This document shows, one piece after another, positions 13,701 through 21,757 of a stretch of DNA of 64,000 nt. The stretch spans positions 4,982,220 through 5,046,219 of the forward strand of contig CM030856.1 of NCBI GenBank assembly GCA_018105865.1, in the 5' to 3' direction. How positions within the stretch are numbered: the first letter of the stretch is position 1; every line of letters starts with the position of its first letter. The notes below the pieces were generated by a model. The model had not been told where the DNA came from and did not search any database. It was given only the letters and a program-made list of their open reading frames with translations. A program made the position numbers and the translations under genes. Source of the stretch: Metaphire vulgaris. Lineage: Eukaryota > Annelida > Clitellata > Crassiclitellata > Megascolecidae.

Positions 13701-16700
13701 TGTATGTAGCATTAAGTATAGGGTCCCAACAGGGGGGCCACTGGCATCAAGTTCAGCTGTTGAAATGACCAGAAAACATTAAAACGGGTAAAAAAAGACA
13801 CTAGCAAAGACCACAGTCATCGACAAAACAACCGTAAGAGGCGAGCGACAACTAAGCAAAATGAACATCACAAAACAGAACACCGACCCTGTCCTTTGTA
13901 GCTCATTGATACGATGTCGTTCAGACGGAGTAGCAGATGATTCCAGGACCGATATCCAGTATCCTCTATTTTCACATCAAGTCCTGTTTGCTCCTGGAAT
14001 AAATCACAAAACAACATGCAGTGGGCATAACATCCAGTGTTTATTCTAGCCACCTTGACATTGGGGGGAATTTAGAAATGTTTGGGGAGACAAGGTCTGA
14101 GTCTCCACACTTTTTTTCTTTGGTGGGGGAGGAAATTTCCATCCCCAGCCAACACCTAATTTTTTTTGAGGGGGGATTTTAAAACTGGGGGGAATTCCCC
14201 CCTAGAGAAGGCCTAGAATAAACACTGCATAACACCCAAGACCATCCCCAGCTTCCATTTTAAATGAACTATTGGCATTACTAGCCACCGAATCGTGCTT
14301 CTTTAAAATGTAAATCAGACATTCATATAGCACAGGGGTGCACAACCTTTTTAGGCCGAGGGCCAAATTTAACATTCCCAGAGTACTCGCGGGCCGGAAT
14401 CTCGAAAATGCATGTTTTATATAAAATATACTGAATGTAACCATAACATTTATATAAATCAGCAAATCAAGCAAGATTAACTTTAATAAATGCTTTAATG
14501 AACTGATGCTTCATAAAACACCAGTTTTTTTACTTACTACTTTCTATAACACAAACAGTAATTCCTCAGTCTGCACAATCTAATTCTAGTGAGATTGCTG
14601 TGACTGAATGTTTTTAACCACTTTATCAATGTCTGGTTCCAATTCAGTTGTAGCAATCTTTAAAATGTTTGGGAGATTGCTATCAGTCAAGTTTGACCTC
14701 AACTTATTTTTATTGAGGTTCATAATTGAGAATGTCTGCTCACATAAATATGTACTTCCAAAGATTGAAAACAACTGTAATGCCAAGTCCTTAATTTTTC
14801 CAAACTTGTCAGGACAAAGAATTTTGAAAAAATGTTAAAATGGTTTCTTCCATGAAAGACCAATTTCAGTTCAGATGAACACTGAAGGTCAATGACCTCC
14901 AACTGATACTCAGCAGGAATATCTTGCACTGTACAGCTGAAAGAGTTAGACATGAAATTAAACAAATCTTTCTTCTCTCTGAAGTCTTGAAACCGAATTT
15001 TAAATTCTGCCTGTAATGTTTGGCAATATTCAGCTAATCTGCCAATCAACTGCTCAGTAACGTCTGTTGCAAGGTCCTCAACTCGGCGTTGAATTGTCAT
15101 TCTTGACAATGGAACCTTACTGAAAAGGCTGGCGTTTTCTGGGCAAATTTCAGTGCAGATGCTTAGGAGACAATCTCTAACAAAATCTCCGTCTGCGAAA
15201 GGCCGCGACGACCTTGCAATTAGCTGGGCCACTTTGCAGCTGGCCCGTGTAAAACACTTTGATTCTTGCGACTTCCTTGTGAAAAACTCTGTTCGGTCGA
15301 CAGAGTCTTCTTTAACAGTTCAATTTTCTGTTCCCGCAACTCACCCTGCAGTTCATCATAAGCAGCGGCATGTTTCGTTTCGTGGTGTCGTCGGCAGTTA
15401 TACTCTTTCATATTAAACTCTAAGTGATTCACGGCAAATTAAACACACCGATTTAACCCATTAAACGTGTCCATAAAATACAGACGTGTCCATTCCTCAC
15501 TGAAATGTCGCTGTTCTGCCTCAGTCTTGCGTTTTTTAAAGTTTCGAATTTAGATATTCTAGACTTACTGCAGTGACAATTTAAATGTATAAAGCACGTT
15601 ATCGAAGTAGTTTATTATCGCCCGTCTCTGTGTCACGCTGTTAGGCCTATAGGTCGCACATTTGTAAGTAGTCCAACATATATGAATAGGTCAGTCAGCA
15701 GATACCTAATTTCTATGCCAAAATTACTGTTCTGGGGCCAGTCTTCTGTTATTCGAAATTGTACCGCGGGCCGAACAGAACCATTTGGCGGGCCAGTTTT
15801 CTGTGTTGTTGGAAATTGTCCCGCGGGCCAGAAAAAACCCTTCGGCGGGCCGGATTTGGCCCGCGGGCCAGGGGTTGTGCACCCCTGATATAGCACCATG
15901 ATAATAATGAACTCATGCCCTGACTAAGCAAGACTGTCCCTGTTCGTATTAATTTAAAGCTAAGTCTTGCTTAGTCAGGGTATCTTCTTTCTTTTCCACC
16001 TAAAAGAAGAAAAGACTGAGCTTGAAATTAATACGAACAGGGACCTGAAAATTTGGAACGAAATATCCGAGTAGCTTCTGCCGCTCAATCCTAACAAAGT
16101 ATATTTTTTGATGGAAATTTGCAACTCAGATTTCAGAGCAGGCGCTCGAAAACTACAAACAATTGTCATCTTCACTTTAAAGTAATTTCAAAAACGAACA
16201 ATAAATCTGATTATAAAAATTTCGTAACACAAATCAATCCGCAAAACCCTAATTTAGCCATTACCAAATATGGAGGCTCCGTACCTTAATGGCGGCCGGC
16301 AGATCACCGATCAGAATTCCATTTGGTGAACTTTTCAGTACATGCATCAGCACGTTTTTCAGCTCCTGGCTTATGGGCTTTTCCAGTCCATCTGATAAAA
16401 ATTACATTAAGTAAAATACAAGTTCCAATAAATTGCTGTGCCAATTAAATTGCTATACATACGAATAGTGACATATCGTAAACATGACCCCTAGTTAACA
16501 GTGATCATTTTCTTAGGGCTGGTAAGACTCAACATGAGTATCATTGAGTATACAGATTCGTTTACCATGAAACCACAAACATCCATCATCCAGCTACAAA
16601 AAATGAAAGCTAACAGGGAATTTCAGCCAATATAAACCATATTTTAAAGTCCCCCTACGGCAAGTGTCAACAGGGGTTTAATGCATATGCAAAACTTGGC

Positions 16701-17716
16701 ACAAGATGATTTTTTAAACAAGCATTGCTTGACACTGTAGAAATCGTTTCATGGGCTCAAAGCCTGTAGGAGATCTGAAAAGTAAATGTTTTAATTTTTT
16801 CACGGCACTAGCAGAACCAGGACAATTGCCACCGTCTATTAATAGACGACAATGGTTTCTATGGTTTCACCCTACTCGAGGTACTCACTCACAGCTGAGT
16901 CGACTGGGTTAGCATTTGGGGCAGAAACAATTGAAAAGTTTCCGCCACAGCCTCCTAACTGGCAATCTAGCTTGCTAACCATTATACCAACAACAGACCA
17001 AAACAACATTTGCCTAGCACCTATGGCAACTATATAACTGCTTAAACCCCTTCAAATCAACATCATGACACAAAAGAACCAATGATCGCATACGTTAAAC
17101 TCTCCTAGTTTCTGTCTAAGAGCAAACCTTGAAACCAAATAGAAGTATCCAGAACAATCTCTATGGTCACTGATCTATGCCCTCCAGCAAGAAATCTGCT
17201 TCTGCCATTGGCGTCTATTAATAGACGACAATGGTTTCTATGGTTTCTGCCCACCAGTGGGCGGAGCAACCGGACTTTGTTGGCAAACACTGGATACCCC
17301 TATATGCTCACAAAGATACCAACCGACGACAGATTTCTTCACTGAATCACCATCATCCAAGGGAAACTGCCCTTGTGGCCTCTCACTCTGTGTTTTCACT
17401 TCTGAAGAGTTTGATGCAAGGGACTCGGAACACGGCATCGAATCTCTTAGGGAGTGCATAGACCTTTGCGTTTGGGCAGACTTTTCACTTTCCGTTACAG
17501 AGCATACGGAGGCTGAAGACCTCTTCCTTACTGCACATAAGAACGACATTCATGGAGTAAGTTTGATAATGCAATCCACTTGTTTACAGCTGCAGAAAAT
17601 AATGTGATTTTAAAGTGGATATTTAAGTATGTAGGAGGCTAAGTAAGTCTGTATGAAAAACCACTGTTGTACTGTAACTCTCCACATTCAATAACCTAGT
17701 TTTCCAAGATAGCAGC

Positions 17717-17769
<53 letters not shown>

Positions 17770-18215
17770 TGATTTTAAGTGGTTTTAGGAGGCTAAGTAA
17801 GCCTGTGTGAAAACCACTGATGTAAACCACTGATGTAACCATCTGCATTCAATAACCTGATTATCATGATTTTCCTTCTATCTGCTAAATGAAAATAAGT
17901 CTGTGGATTTAATTTCCTCTCCCTATCCATTATATGCACAGCAGAAAATGATATTCACATTACTCCTACTGTTAATAAAATCATTATAAAAGAGCAGCAG
18001 AAACAAAATACAAATTGAGCCCCACAACATTTTTAAGAACATGCACCATTAATAAATAAAATATGCAAAATAAGTGCTGCCCGATCAAACAATATGCCAA
18101 CACTTAAAAATTAATTTCAGTTCATTACAATTTATCACCCACATGGGCTTCAATAGAACCTAAGACCTTAAGAAAGGAAACTATTATTATTATTATTATT
18201 TATTATTATTAATTA

Positions 18216-18249
<34 letters not shown>

Positions 18250-20886
18250 GTCAGTGGAATATAAGACCTCAAAAATCAGAGTTATTTCAATACGAATTCT
18301 TAATTACCCCGGTACACACAAATGACAAGTGCTGAAATGACAAAAATTTAGAGCAATATTTAACCCCTTAACCATGTATTTAACTGTAACTCAATGTAAA
18401 ATGGACGGATATATCCGGGATCCCCAGTTAAGGGGTTAGGTTAAGATGATAAAAGAGTAACGATAATACAACACTCGCCTATCTTATCCACACCAGCAGC
18501 GGTCTTTAAACTGGGTATGATTGAGAAGTCATCTGTACCAAGACGCTTAACAATAGCTGGAATTTCCAGGGCTGAGAACATCTCGGTAACATCGGAGAAT
18601 CCAAAGTTGGCCACATCGAATTTTATCCCATACTCCTGGGCAAATTTTTTCTTGAAACCCGAAAACATGAAGATGCGTGAATATTTGTTCAACAGTCTGG
18701 TAATCATCTCCTTCATTGTTAACTCCTTTGCAGTGTCAGTTTCCGGACTGCTGCGCGACTGTGACAGATTTCTTGCTTCGTCGTCAAGAACAAAACTTCC
18801 TTCTCGTTTGACAGGAACCTGGGGCTTCAAATTTAGATCTTCTTTCTCTTTCTTTCTTTCTTCTTTCTCATGACTGGGTGCCGCTGCAACCGCCTTCTTC
18901 CCTATATTCGTTGCAGATGAAAAACTTGCTAGGCTTGTCTCCCATCTTGATTGTTGAGTATATGCATAACTGTCAGCAACTGAAGACCTTGGTTCATAAA
19001 CTCTGACCTTCTTCTGATACAGGTCAGGGCAAGAGGTCGGTAGTTCATCCATATTGTTTGAACCAAAGACAGGATATCTTGGTTGATACAGTGGCATTCT
19101 GCTTGTCCAAACAGTAGGCCTGGGTTTCATGTACATGCGTGGAGGCAGAAGTCTTGGGTCCATAGGCCTAAATGGGCGACCTCTATTAAATGCTTTCTTT
19201 GACTACATCATGAAACAAATCCAAGAAAATAATTATAATACAGCAGTAATTAAGAGAAATCCAATTTTACCACTGATCAAATGCCACCAAGCAAAAGCAA
19301 TTCTAGGACTAGGCCTACCGATGGTGAATGCAGTTATGAGGATTTATACAGCACATTATTAATTATGATGCTGAATATTGGTAGCCTGAACACAATGTTA
19401 AATCTTCCAGAATCAGTGTTTTATACAGGTCTGTTAGGAGGGGAAATTTTCCCCCTCAAAATCCCCCACCCTAAAAAATTCCAGCATTTACACAAATTTT
19501 GCATTGAACTGTGTCGTTTCCCCTCCAACCAAGTCGATTTCCCCCCAAAAGCCTCAATTCCCCCCAAAGTCTGGAGTCTGAATAAAACACTGTCCAGGAT
19601 TGTTGGGGGTTTAAACCCTCTGATTATTTCTAGATCAACATCTGCATTAGTAGTAGTAGAACAATTAGTGACAGTGTTATGTCATATTTGCGAAGAACAC
19701 AATAGACTGAATATTATTTTGGACATATAATAAGAAAATACTGATTAGAAAATCAAGTTATAACAGAAAAAATAGAGGAGAAACCAGAGACGTCATTTCA
19801 CTGTTTTTCAGGGGGGGGGCAAAACACTTTTGACCTGACAAGTTACAAGTTTGCGAAAAAGTTGACGACCTTTTTTTTTTTTTTTTTTTTTGCTCGTCAG
19901 CCGTTTATAACGGTTAGTTACTTTTCAGACTAGACTACTCCACATCATATCAGGATCCTTTAGGACATGTAAAAAAACTAAATACTAAATAACACCAGAA
20001 AAAAATTTTTTTCCTCAAAATCAGGGGGGGGTAAATGCCCCTGCCCCCCCAAATGACGTCCCTGGGAGAAACGGGCAAGATGAAGACAAATAATTAAGTG
20101 TACTGACAGTATAAGAGAAGCAACAAGAACTAAAGACAAGATTGAACTGGCAGGCTAAGGAAAGCCAGAAACAGAGAAGACTGGAAATCCATGGTTGCCA
20201 ACAAAGCAACACATGGCACAAGAAGAAGTTATATTAGTGGCACCAGTAGCAGCAGCAGTAGGCCTAGTCGCAGTAGCAGTCGTTGAATCAGTAGAAGTTG
20301 TAGCTGTAGCATGATGTCCTCTAGGCCTACTGCTTATCTGCCATGACCACCACCGGAATGTCTTACTCATTTTTGGATTTGACAGTGGGGAATGAGACAC
20401 GGATCCAGATTCCACTTCGGAGCGGCCATCGACTGATGACAAGTGCACTATTAAAATGGCGATAGGCCTATAGAAGGGAGTTAACAATAAAACATCAATA
20501 GCATAGACGCCATAGAGAATGCGAGTGGAGGGAGGAGAGGCGGTTGAGAACCGCGTAGGTTAGCCTACCCTCTGGCGGGAGACGAGCGACTGTATTCGAC
20601 AGGTCGTTCGGTCGGCGACGGCGGCGACCCTGAGCTCCCCGACGGGGTCGACGAACAGACGGGCGACGTCCGGAATGTCCCCGACGAAGTCCCTCAGGTC
20701 GCGATAGCCGAGATCCTTGCACGGAATCCGCCGACCGATGAACGTCACGTACTCGGACTGGAGACGCTTGAGCAGGACGCCGTCCTTCGACGACAGCAGC
20801 AGCGATCGGAGCTCTTTCTTCGTCAAATGCAGGAGGGCCTCCGGATCCAAATCCGTCGAATTTTTCGCCATAATTCGATTAATCAT
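1645..20886 (-). CDS. TDRD5: Tudor/LOTUS domain protein, TDRD5-like
   Basis: TDRD5 proteins act in germ-cell cytoplasmic granules and in vertebrates are needed for piRNA production and transposon silencing. Exons by splice sites and phase (high to low): 20886-20569, 19202-18479, 17530-17351 (candidate), 16391-16285, 13993-13888, 13164-13031, 12419-12352, 12158-11965, 11204-11060, 10190-10129, 7709-7640, 7153-7035, 6637-6527, 6351-6260, 5096-4982, 4146-4061, 3883-3815, 2557-2458, 1827-1645. They sum to about 990 residues, close to vertebrate TDRD5. Domains: LOTUS-1 in exon 1 (ELRSLLLSSKDGV...), LOTUS-2 at the end of exon 2, LOTUS-3 across 16391-13888, and one extended Tudor domain from 12158 to 6527 (core YYLDYG, then LPAQAIRARLADVQPVE and SLYDTTGREPVNLSN). 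A single Tudor domain favours TDRD5 over TDRD7. A second in-frame ATG (20871) has a better start context. Two introns use GC donors. Junctions 12352/12158 and 7640/7153 are each one base out of phase. Confidence 0.85.
2342..2422. mobile_element. TTAA palindromic MITE, copy 2
   Basis: Nearly identical to the copy at 220-300, in the same orientation. It lies in a TDRD5 intron about 35 bp downstream of the donor at 2457 (minus strand). Confidence 0.8.
2565..3560. repeat. Cluster of repeat fragments in a TDRD5 intron
   Basis: Three diverged copies of a dispersed repeat begin TAAGTAAGTA near 2570, 2979 and 3402 (two continue AAATCTCGT, then GAAATAGCTATA/GCTACAA-type text and AGGTG). An (AAT)n microsatellite at 3197-3241 abuts a reverse LINE-tail hairpin (3241-3295, GATTTAAAGTGGTTTATGAGGC). 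No exon is evident between 2558 and 3814. Confidence 0.55.
4855..4934. mobile_element. TTAA-ended inverted-repeat fragment, divergent
   Basis: Flanked by TTAA on both sides, with weakly inverted ends (TTAACTCTTTGCCACTGAG and CTCAAAAGGGTTAA). It lacks the core of the main ~80-bp family, so it may be a relative or a different TTAA-targeting element. Confidence 0.4.
5790..6012 (+). mobile_element. 3' end of a second LINE family (LINE-2 type)
   Basis: Contains a decayed C-terminal coding piece (IRSILKTHLFQLAF around 5827-5868), as at the end of CR1/L2-type reverse transcriptase ORFs. The 3' sequence follows: GGATGGATTTGAAGTACC, CGATTGATACCCTTAGGTATTAG, TGCTATAGAAGTGCA and a short (ATA/ATT) tail. 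Related ends occur at 7430-7520, 10706-10870 (reverse), 22150-22355 and 58905-59165. Confidence 0.65.
7430..7520 (+). mobile_element. LINE-2 type 3' end fragment
   Basis: Shares GGATTTGGGGTGCCATCGGCTGATGCC...GGCATTA...GTGCCACCATAGAAGTTGATTGA with the copy at 58905-59165. It lies between TDRD5 exons 7640-7709 and 7035-7153. Confidence 0.6.
7843..9806. mobile_element. piggyBac-like ~2-kb element, non-coding or decayed
   Basis: A perfect 13-bp terminal inverted repeat, CCCTTTCACTACC at 7843-7855 and GGTAGTGAAAGGG at 9794-9806, is flanked by TTAT on both sides (7839-7842, 9807-9810). That resembles a variant of the TTAA target of piggyBac elements. I recognise no transposase; the longest open stretch (8285-8470) has no motif I can name. 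A hAT-type MITE (8735-8901) is nested inside. The whole element sits in a TDRD5 intron. Confidence 0.55.
8735..8901. mobile_element. hAT-type MITE nested in the 2-kb element
   Basis: Ends CAGTAGTGGCTACACAGG and CTGAAGCCACCACTG. Flanks are TCCATAGT (8727-8734) and CCCATAGT (8902-8909), a 7-of-8 target duplication. Related C/G-rich text occurs at 13618-13745 and 60585-60720. Confidence 0.6.
10706..10870 (-). mobile_element. LINE-2 type 3' end with (ATT)n tail, reverse
   Basis: An (AAT)18-like microsatellite (10709-10762) is followed by GCACTTCTATAGCACCAGTT, CCAAGGGTATCAATCGATGG and AAATCCATCCGCAGAAGACCAGG, which is the reverse complement of the LINE-2 end at 5790-6012. The microsatellite is the LINE's 3' tail. 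Confidence 0.65.
11513..11785 (+). mobile_element. tRNA-derived SINE (family B) with perfect 12-bp target duplication
   Basis: Flanked by ACTAGTATATCA at 11501-11512 and again at 11786-11797. The head looks like a tRNA (TAGATGAGTGGTAAT as A box, GAAATTCAATCC as B box), the middle is GC-rich, and the 3' end is a short TTTAC-type repeat (CTTTACTTTACTT). The intact duplication marks it as a retroposed copy and not a tRNA gene. Lies in a TDRD5 intron. Confidence 0.8.
12571..12697 (+). mobile_element. tRNA-derived SINE (family A) sharing the LINE 3' hairpin
   Basis: Starts GGGGCGGAAGATGGCAGAGTGG (A box TGGCAGAGTGG), with B box GGTTCAAGCCC, closing with TTAGTGCCCC. It then runs into AGTGGCTTTCACACAGGC...GCCTCCTAAGCCACTTTAAATCA, the hairpin that ends the LINE at 31310-34548. 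A tRNA head on a LINE tail is the classic SINE architecture. Confidence 0.8.
12822..12980. repeat. Minisatellite of ~25-bp units containing CCAATCAGAACGCTC
   Basis: About six imperfect tandem units, most carrying (A)CCAATCAGAACGCTC followed by ACACAGCC or GAAGGTAA. Four units contain CCAAT. It lies in the TDRD5 intron between exons 13031-13164 and 12352-12419. Confidence 0.75.
13618..13750. mobile_element. Fragment of a C/G-rich hAT-like MITE
   Basis: CAGTGGCGGCTCCAGGATTT...GGGGGGCCACTGG. Similar text is found at 8735-8901 and 60585-60720 (ATTAAAAGTTG / CTTCTAATCATGGGGGCCAACCATTTG). I do not see a matching target duplication. Confidence 0.45.
14035..14227. mobile_element. hAT-type MITE, family with CAGTGTTTATTCTAG ends
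   Basis: Ends CAGTGTTTATTCTAG and CTAGAATAAACACTG are exact inverted complements. Flanks CATAACATC (14026-14034) and CATAACACC (14228-14236) differ at one base. Other members are at 19414-19592 and 41119-41319. Confidence 0.75.
14333..15887 (-). mobile_element. hAT transposon with perfect 8-bp target duplication
   Basis: Ends CAGGGGTGCACAACC (14333) and GGTTGTGCACCCCTG (to 15887) are inverted complements. The flanks are identical 8-mers ATATAGCA (14325-14332 and 15888-15895). Inside, several frames on the minus strand encode pieces of a hAT transposase (separate entry). It inserted into a LINE-2-type tail (TATAGCACCATGATAATAATG) within a TDRD5 intron. At 1555 bp with a gap in the coding part, it is probably an internally deleted, non-autonomous copy. 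Confidence 0.85.
14586..15432 (-). pseudogene. Broken hAT transposase (GTF2IRD2/EPM2AIP1-type)
   Basis: Three minus-strand open segments in different frames make up a hAT transposase relic. 15220-15432 has an N-terminal finger-like motif (YNCRRHHETKH) and an amphipathic helix. 14720-15232 has a mid and C-terminal region (KIRFQDFREKKDLFNFMSNS). 14586-14786 has the hAT dimerisation signature (CEQTFSIMNLNKNKLRSNLT) and ends with a stop. The central catalytic region expected between AEYCQTL and QAEFKIRF is missing, so it cannot encode a full transposase. The resemblance is to the hAT lineage that gave rise to GTF2IRD2- and EPM2AIP1-type animal genes; this is from memory of the family. Confidence 0.7.
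15914..16045. repeat. Nested palindrome / inverted repeat
   Basis: CCCTGACTAAGCAAGACT (15917-15934) is followed by its inverted complement AGTCTTGCTTAGTCAGGG about 45 bp on. In addition GTCCCTGTTCGTATTAATTT in the loop is repeated inverted at about 16026-16045 (AAATTAATACGAACAGGGAC). It is probably a small inverted-repeat element with an internal rearrangement. Confidence 0.6.
16833..17247. repeat. 36-bp identical direct repeats, ~380 bp apart
   Basis: The same 36 bases occur at 16833-16868 and 17212-17247. They begin with the palindrome CGTCTATTAATAGACG and continue ACAATGGTTTCTATGGTTTC. The intervening DNA shows no gene. Confidence 0.75.
17351..17530 (-). CDS. TDRD5: Candidate linker exon of TDRD5
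   Basis: A minus-strand open segment of exactly 180 nt has an acceptor (TATGTGCAG before 17530) and a donor (G/GTGATT at 17350). Its phases (2 in, 1 out) let it be included or skipped without changing the TDRD5 frame. It encodes a Ser/Glu-rich, disordered-looking linker between LOTUS-2 and LOTUS-3 (RKRSSASVCSVTESEKSAQT...). A longer alternative ends at a GTGAGC donor near 17318. It could also be a chance open frame. Confidence 0.45.
17605..17880 (-). mobile_element. Two reverse LINE 3' ends with (AAT)n tails
   Basis: GTGATTTTAAAGTGG...AAAACCACTG...ATTCAATAACCT occurs at 17605-17700 and again at 17767-17860, separated by an (AAT)n run (17717-17766). Each reads as the reverse complement of the LINE end at 1131-1345. 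The tails point to independent target-primed insertions, one landing next to the other. Confidence 0.7.
18181..18250. repeat. (ATT)n/(AAT)n inverted microsatellite
   Basis: A run of TTA/ATT units switches to AAT units and back, forming a self-complementary low-complexity tract. Confidence 0.85.
18360..18439. mobile_element. TTAA palindromic MITE, copy 3
   Basis: TTAACCCCTTAACCATG, the core GTAACTCAATGTAAAATGG, then CCCAGTTAAGGGGTTAG. It starts about 39 bp downstream of the GC donor that ends TDRD5 exon 18479-19202. Confidence 0.8.
19414..19592. mobile_element. hAT-type MITE (CAGTGTTTTAT ends)
   Basis: CAGTGTTTTATACAG and GAATAAAACACTG ends with internal runs of C and G. Flanks are TCCAGAAT (19406-19413) and TCCAGGAT (19593-19600). 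Same family as 14035-14227 and 41119-41319. Confidence 0.7.
19785..20064. mobile_element. hAT-type MITE with perfect 8-bp target duplication
   Basis: CAGAGACGTCATTT and AAATGACGTCCCTG ends. Identical flanks GGAGAAAC at 19777-19784 and 20065-20072. Contains a T24-like run (19871-19892) and G/C homopolymers. Confidence 0.8.
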
Positions 20887-21501
20887 TTAATTTTGAATTT
20901 GAAACCGCCATCTTATACGCATCGAAGGAAGTGGACGCGCGATTAAGTAAAAGCGCGGTATTTTATATGGCGCTATACGTTATGTTAGATAAGTAAGTAA
21001 GTAAGCAGATCCGTAGCTAGGGGCAGAGGGGGACAAGCCGCCCGGACGCCGACCGGTGGGGGGGGCTCATTTTGGATGTGATGTGAAAAAAGCAAAGGAC
21101 TTTTGTGACTTTGTGACGACTAAAAAAGGTCATCATCCTGAAATTGGATAAGTAAACTTTATGACGGCTAAAAAGGTCCTCACCGTAATTTAGGGGCGCA
21201 AAATATAAATCTTGCCCCGGGCGCCGAAAATGTCTAAATGGCCCCTACACTTTGCCTCAATATTTACAGCGAAATTAAATTATCACCATGTGGCTCTGCA
21301 GGATGTCGTGCGGAGGAATGGCATGAAACAACGACTGAAAATCAATACGACACATGACTCAACATGACTCAAGGAGAGTCAAAGAAGGGCTTCTTACAAA
21401 CTCCCTGCTCAAAGCCAGGCATTCAATAGGGGGCCCGTGCCCCTAACAGTTGAGCCGCCACTGTTATTGACGAGGAAGACGACGACGACGATGACGATGA
21501 C

Positions 21502-21543
<42 letters not shown>

Positions 21544-21757
21544 AACGTGATCTACTGTAATCTCCTTGGTTCAGAGGAGTCGTCTTTATGAATTCCTATA
21601 CTCATCAGCGGTACTGCTGTGGTAGCACTGATGTTTGCTATGCTAGCACGTGCATGACTTCGTGTTTGCACGGTCGTGGAAAGTTAGGGTTAAAGTTATT
21701 TATTGACAGGAAACATCCAGGTGCCAAAGCGTAAATAGTGCCGATTGTCGGCAAATT
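20887..21757. other. Divergent intergenic region, TDRD5 / CISD3
   Basis: About 0.87 kb separates the two start codons, with the genes pointing away from each other; it probably holds both promoters. It has a GC-rich start, TAAGTAAGTAAGTAAG (20990-21005), a diverged transposon fragment (GTAGCTAGGGGCAG...AGCCGCCACTG, 21008-21465), a (GAC/GAT)n microsatellite (21475-21543) and an E-box CACGTG (21646-21651). Confidence 0.55.
20902..20915 (-). promoter_or_regulatory. YY1-like site just upstream of TDRD5 start
   Basis: On the minus strand TAAGATGGCGGTTT matches the AAGATGGCGGC consensus of YY1. It sits about 20-30 bp before the first ATG of TDRD5, a typical position for this motif near animal transcription starts. 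The function is inferred from position and motif. Confidence 0.45.

Noticed and set aside
18360..18439. Hairpin as a transcription terminator
   Set aside because: The same hairpin is dispersed in both orientations with TTAA ends; it is a transposable element, not a terminator.
1645..20886. TDRD7 as the identity of the minus-strand LOTUS/Tudor gene
   Set aside because: LOTUS-1 resembles both, but I find only one complete extended Tudor domain and a total length near TDRD5, whereas TDRD7 has several Tudor domains. Some uncertainty remains.
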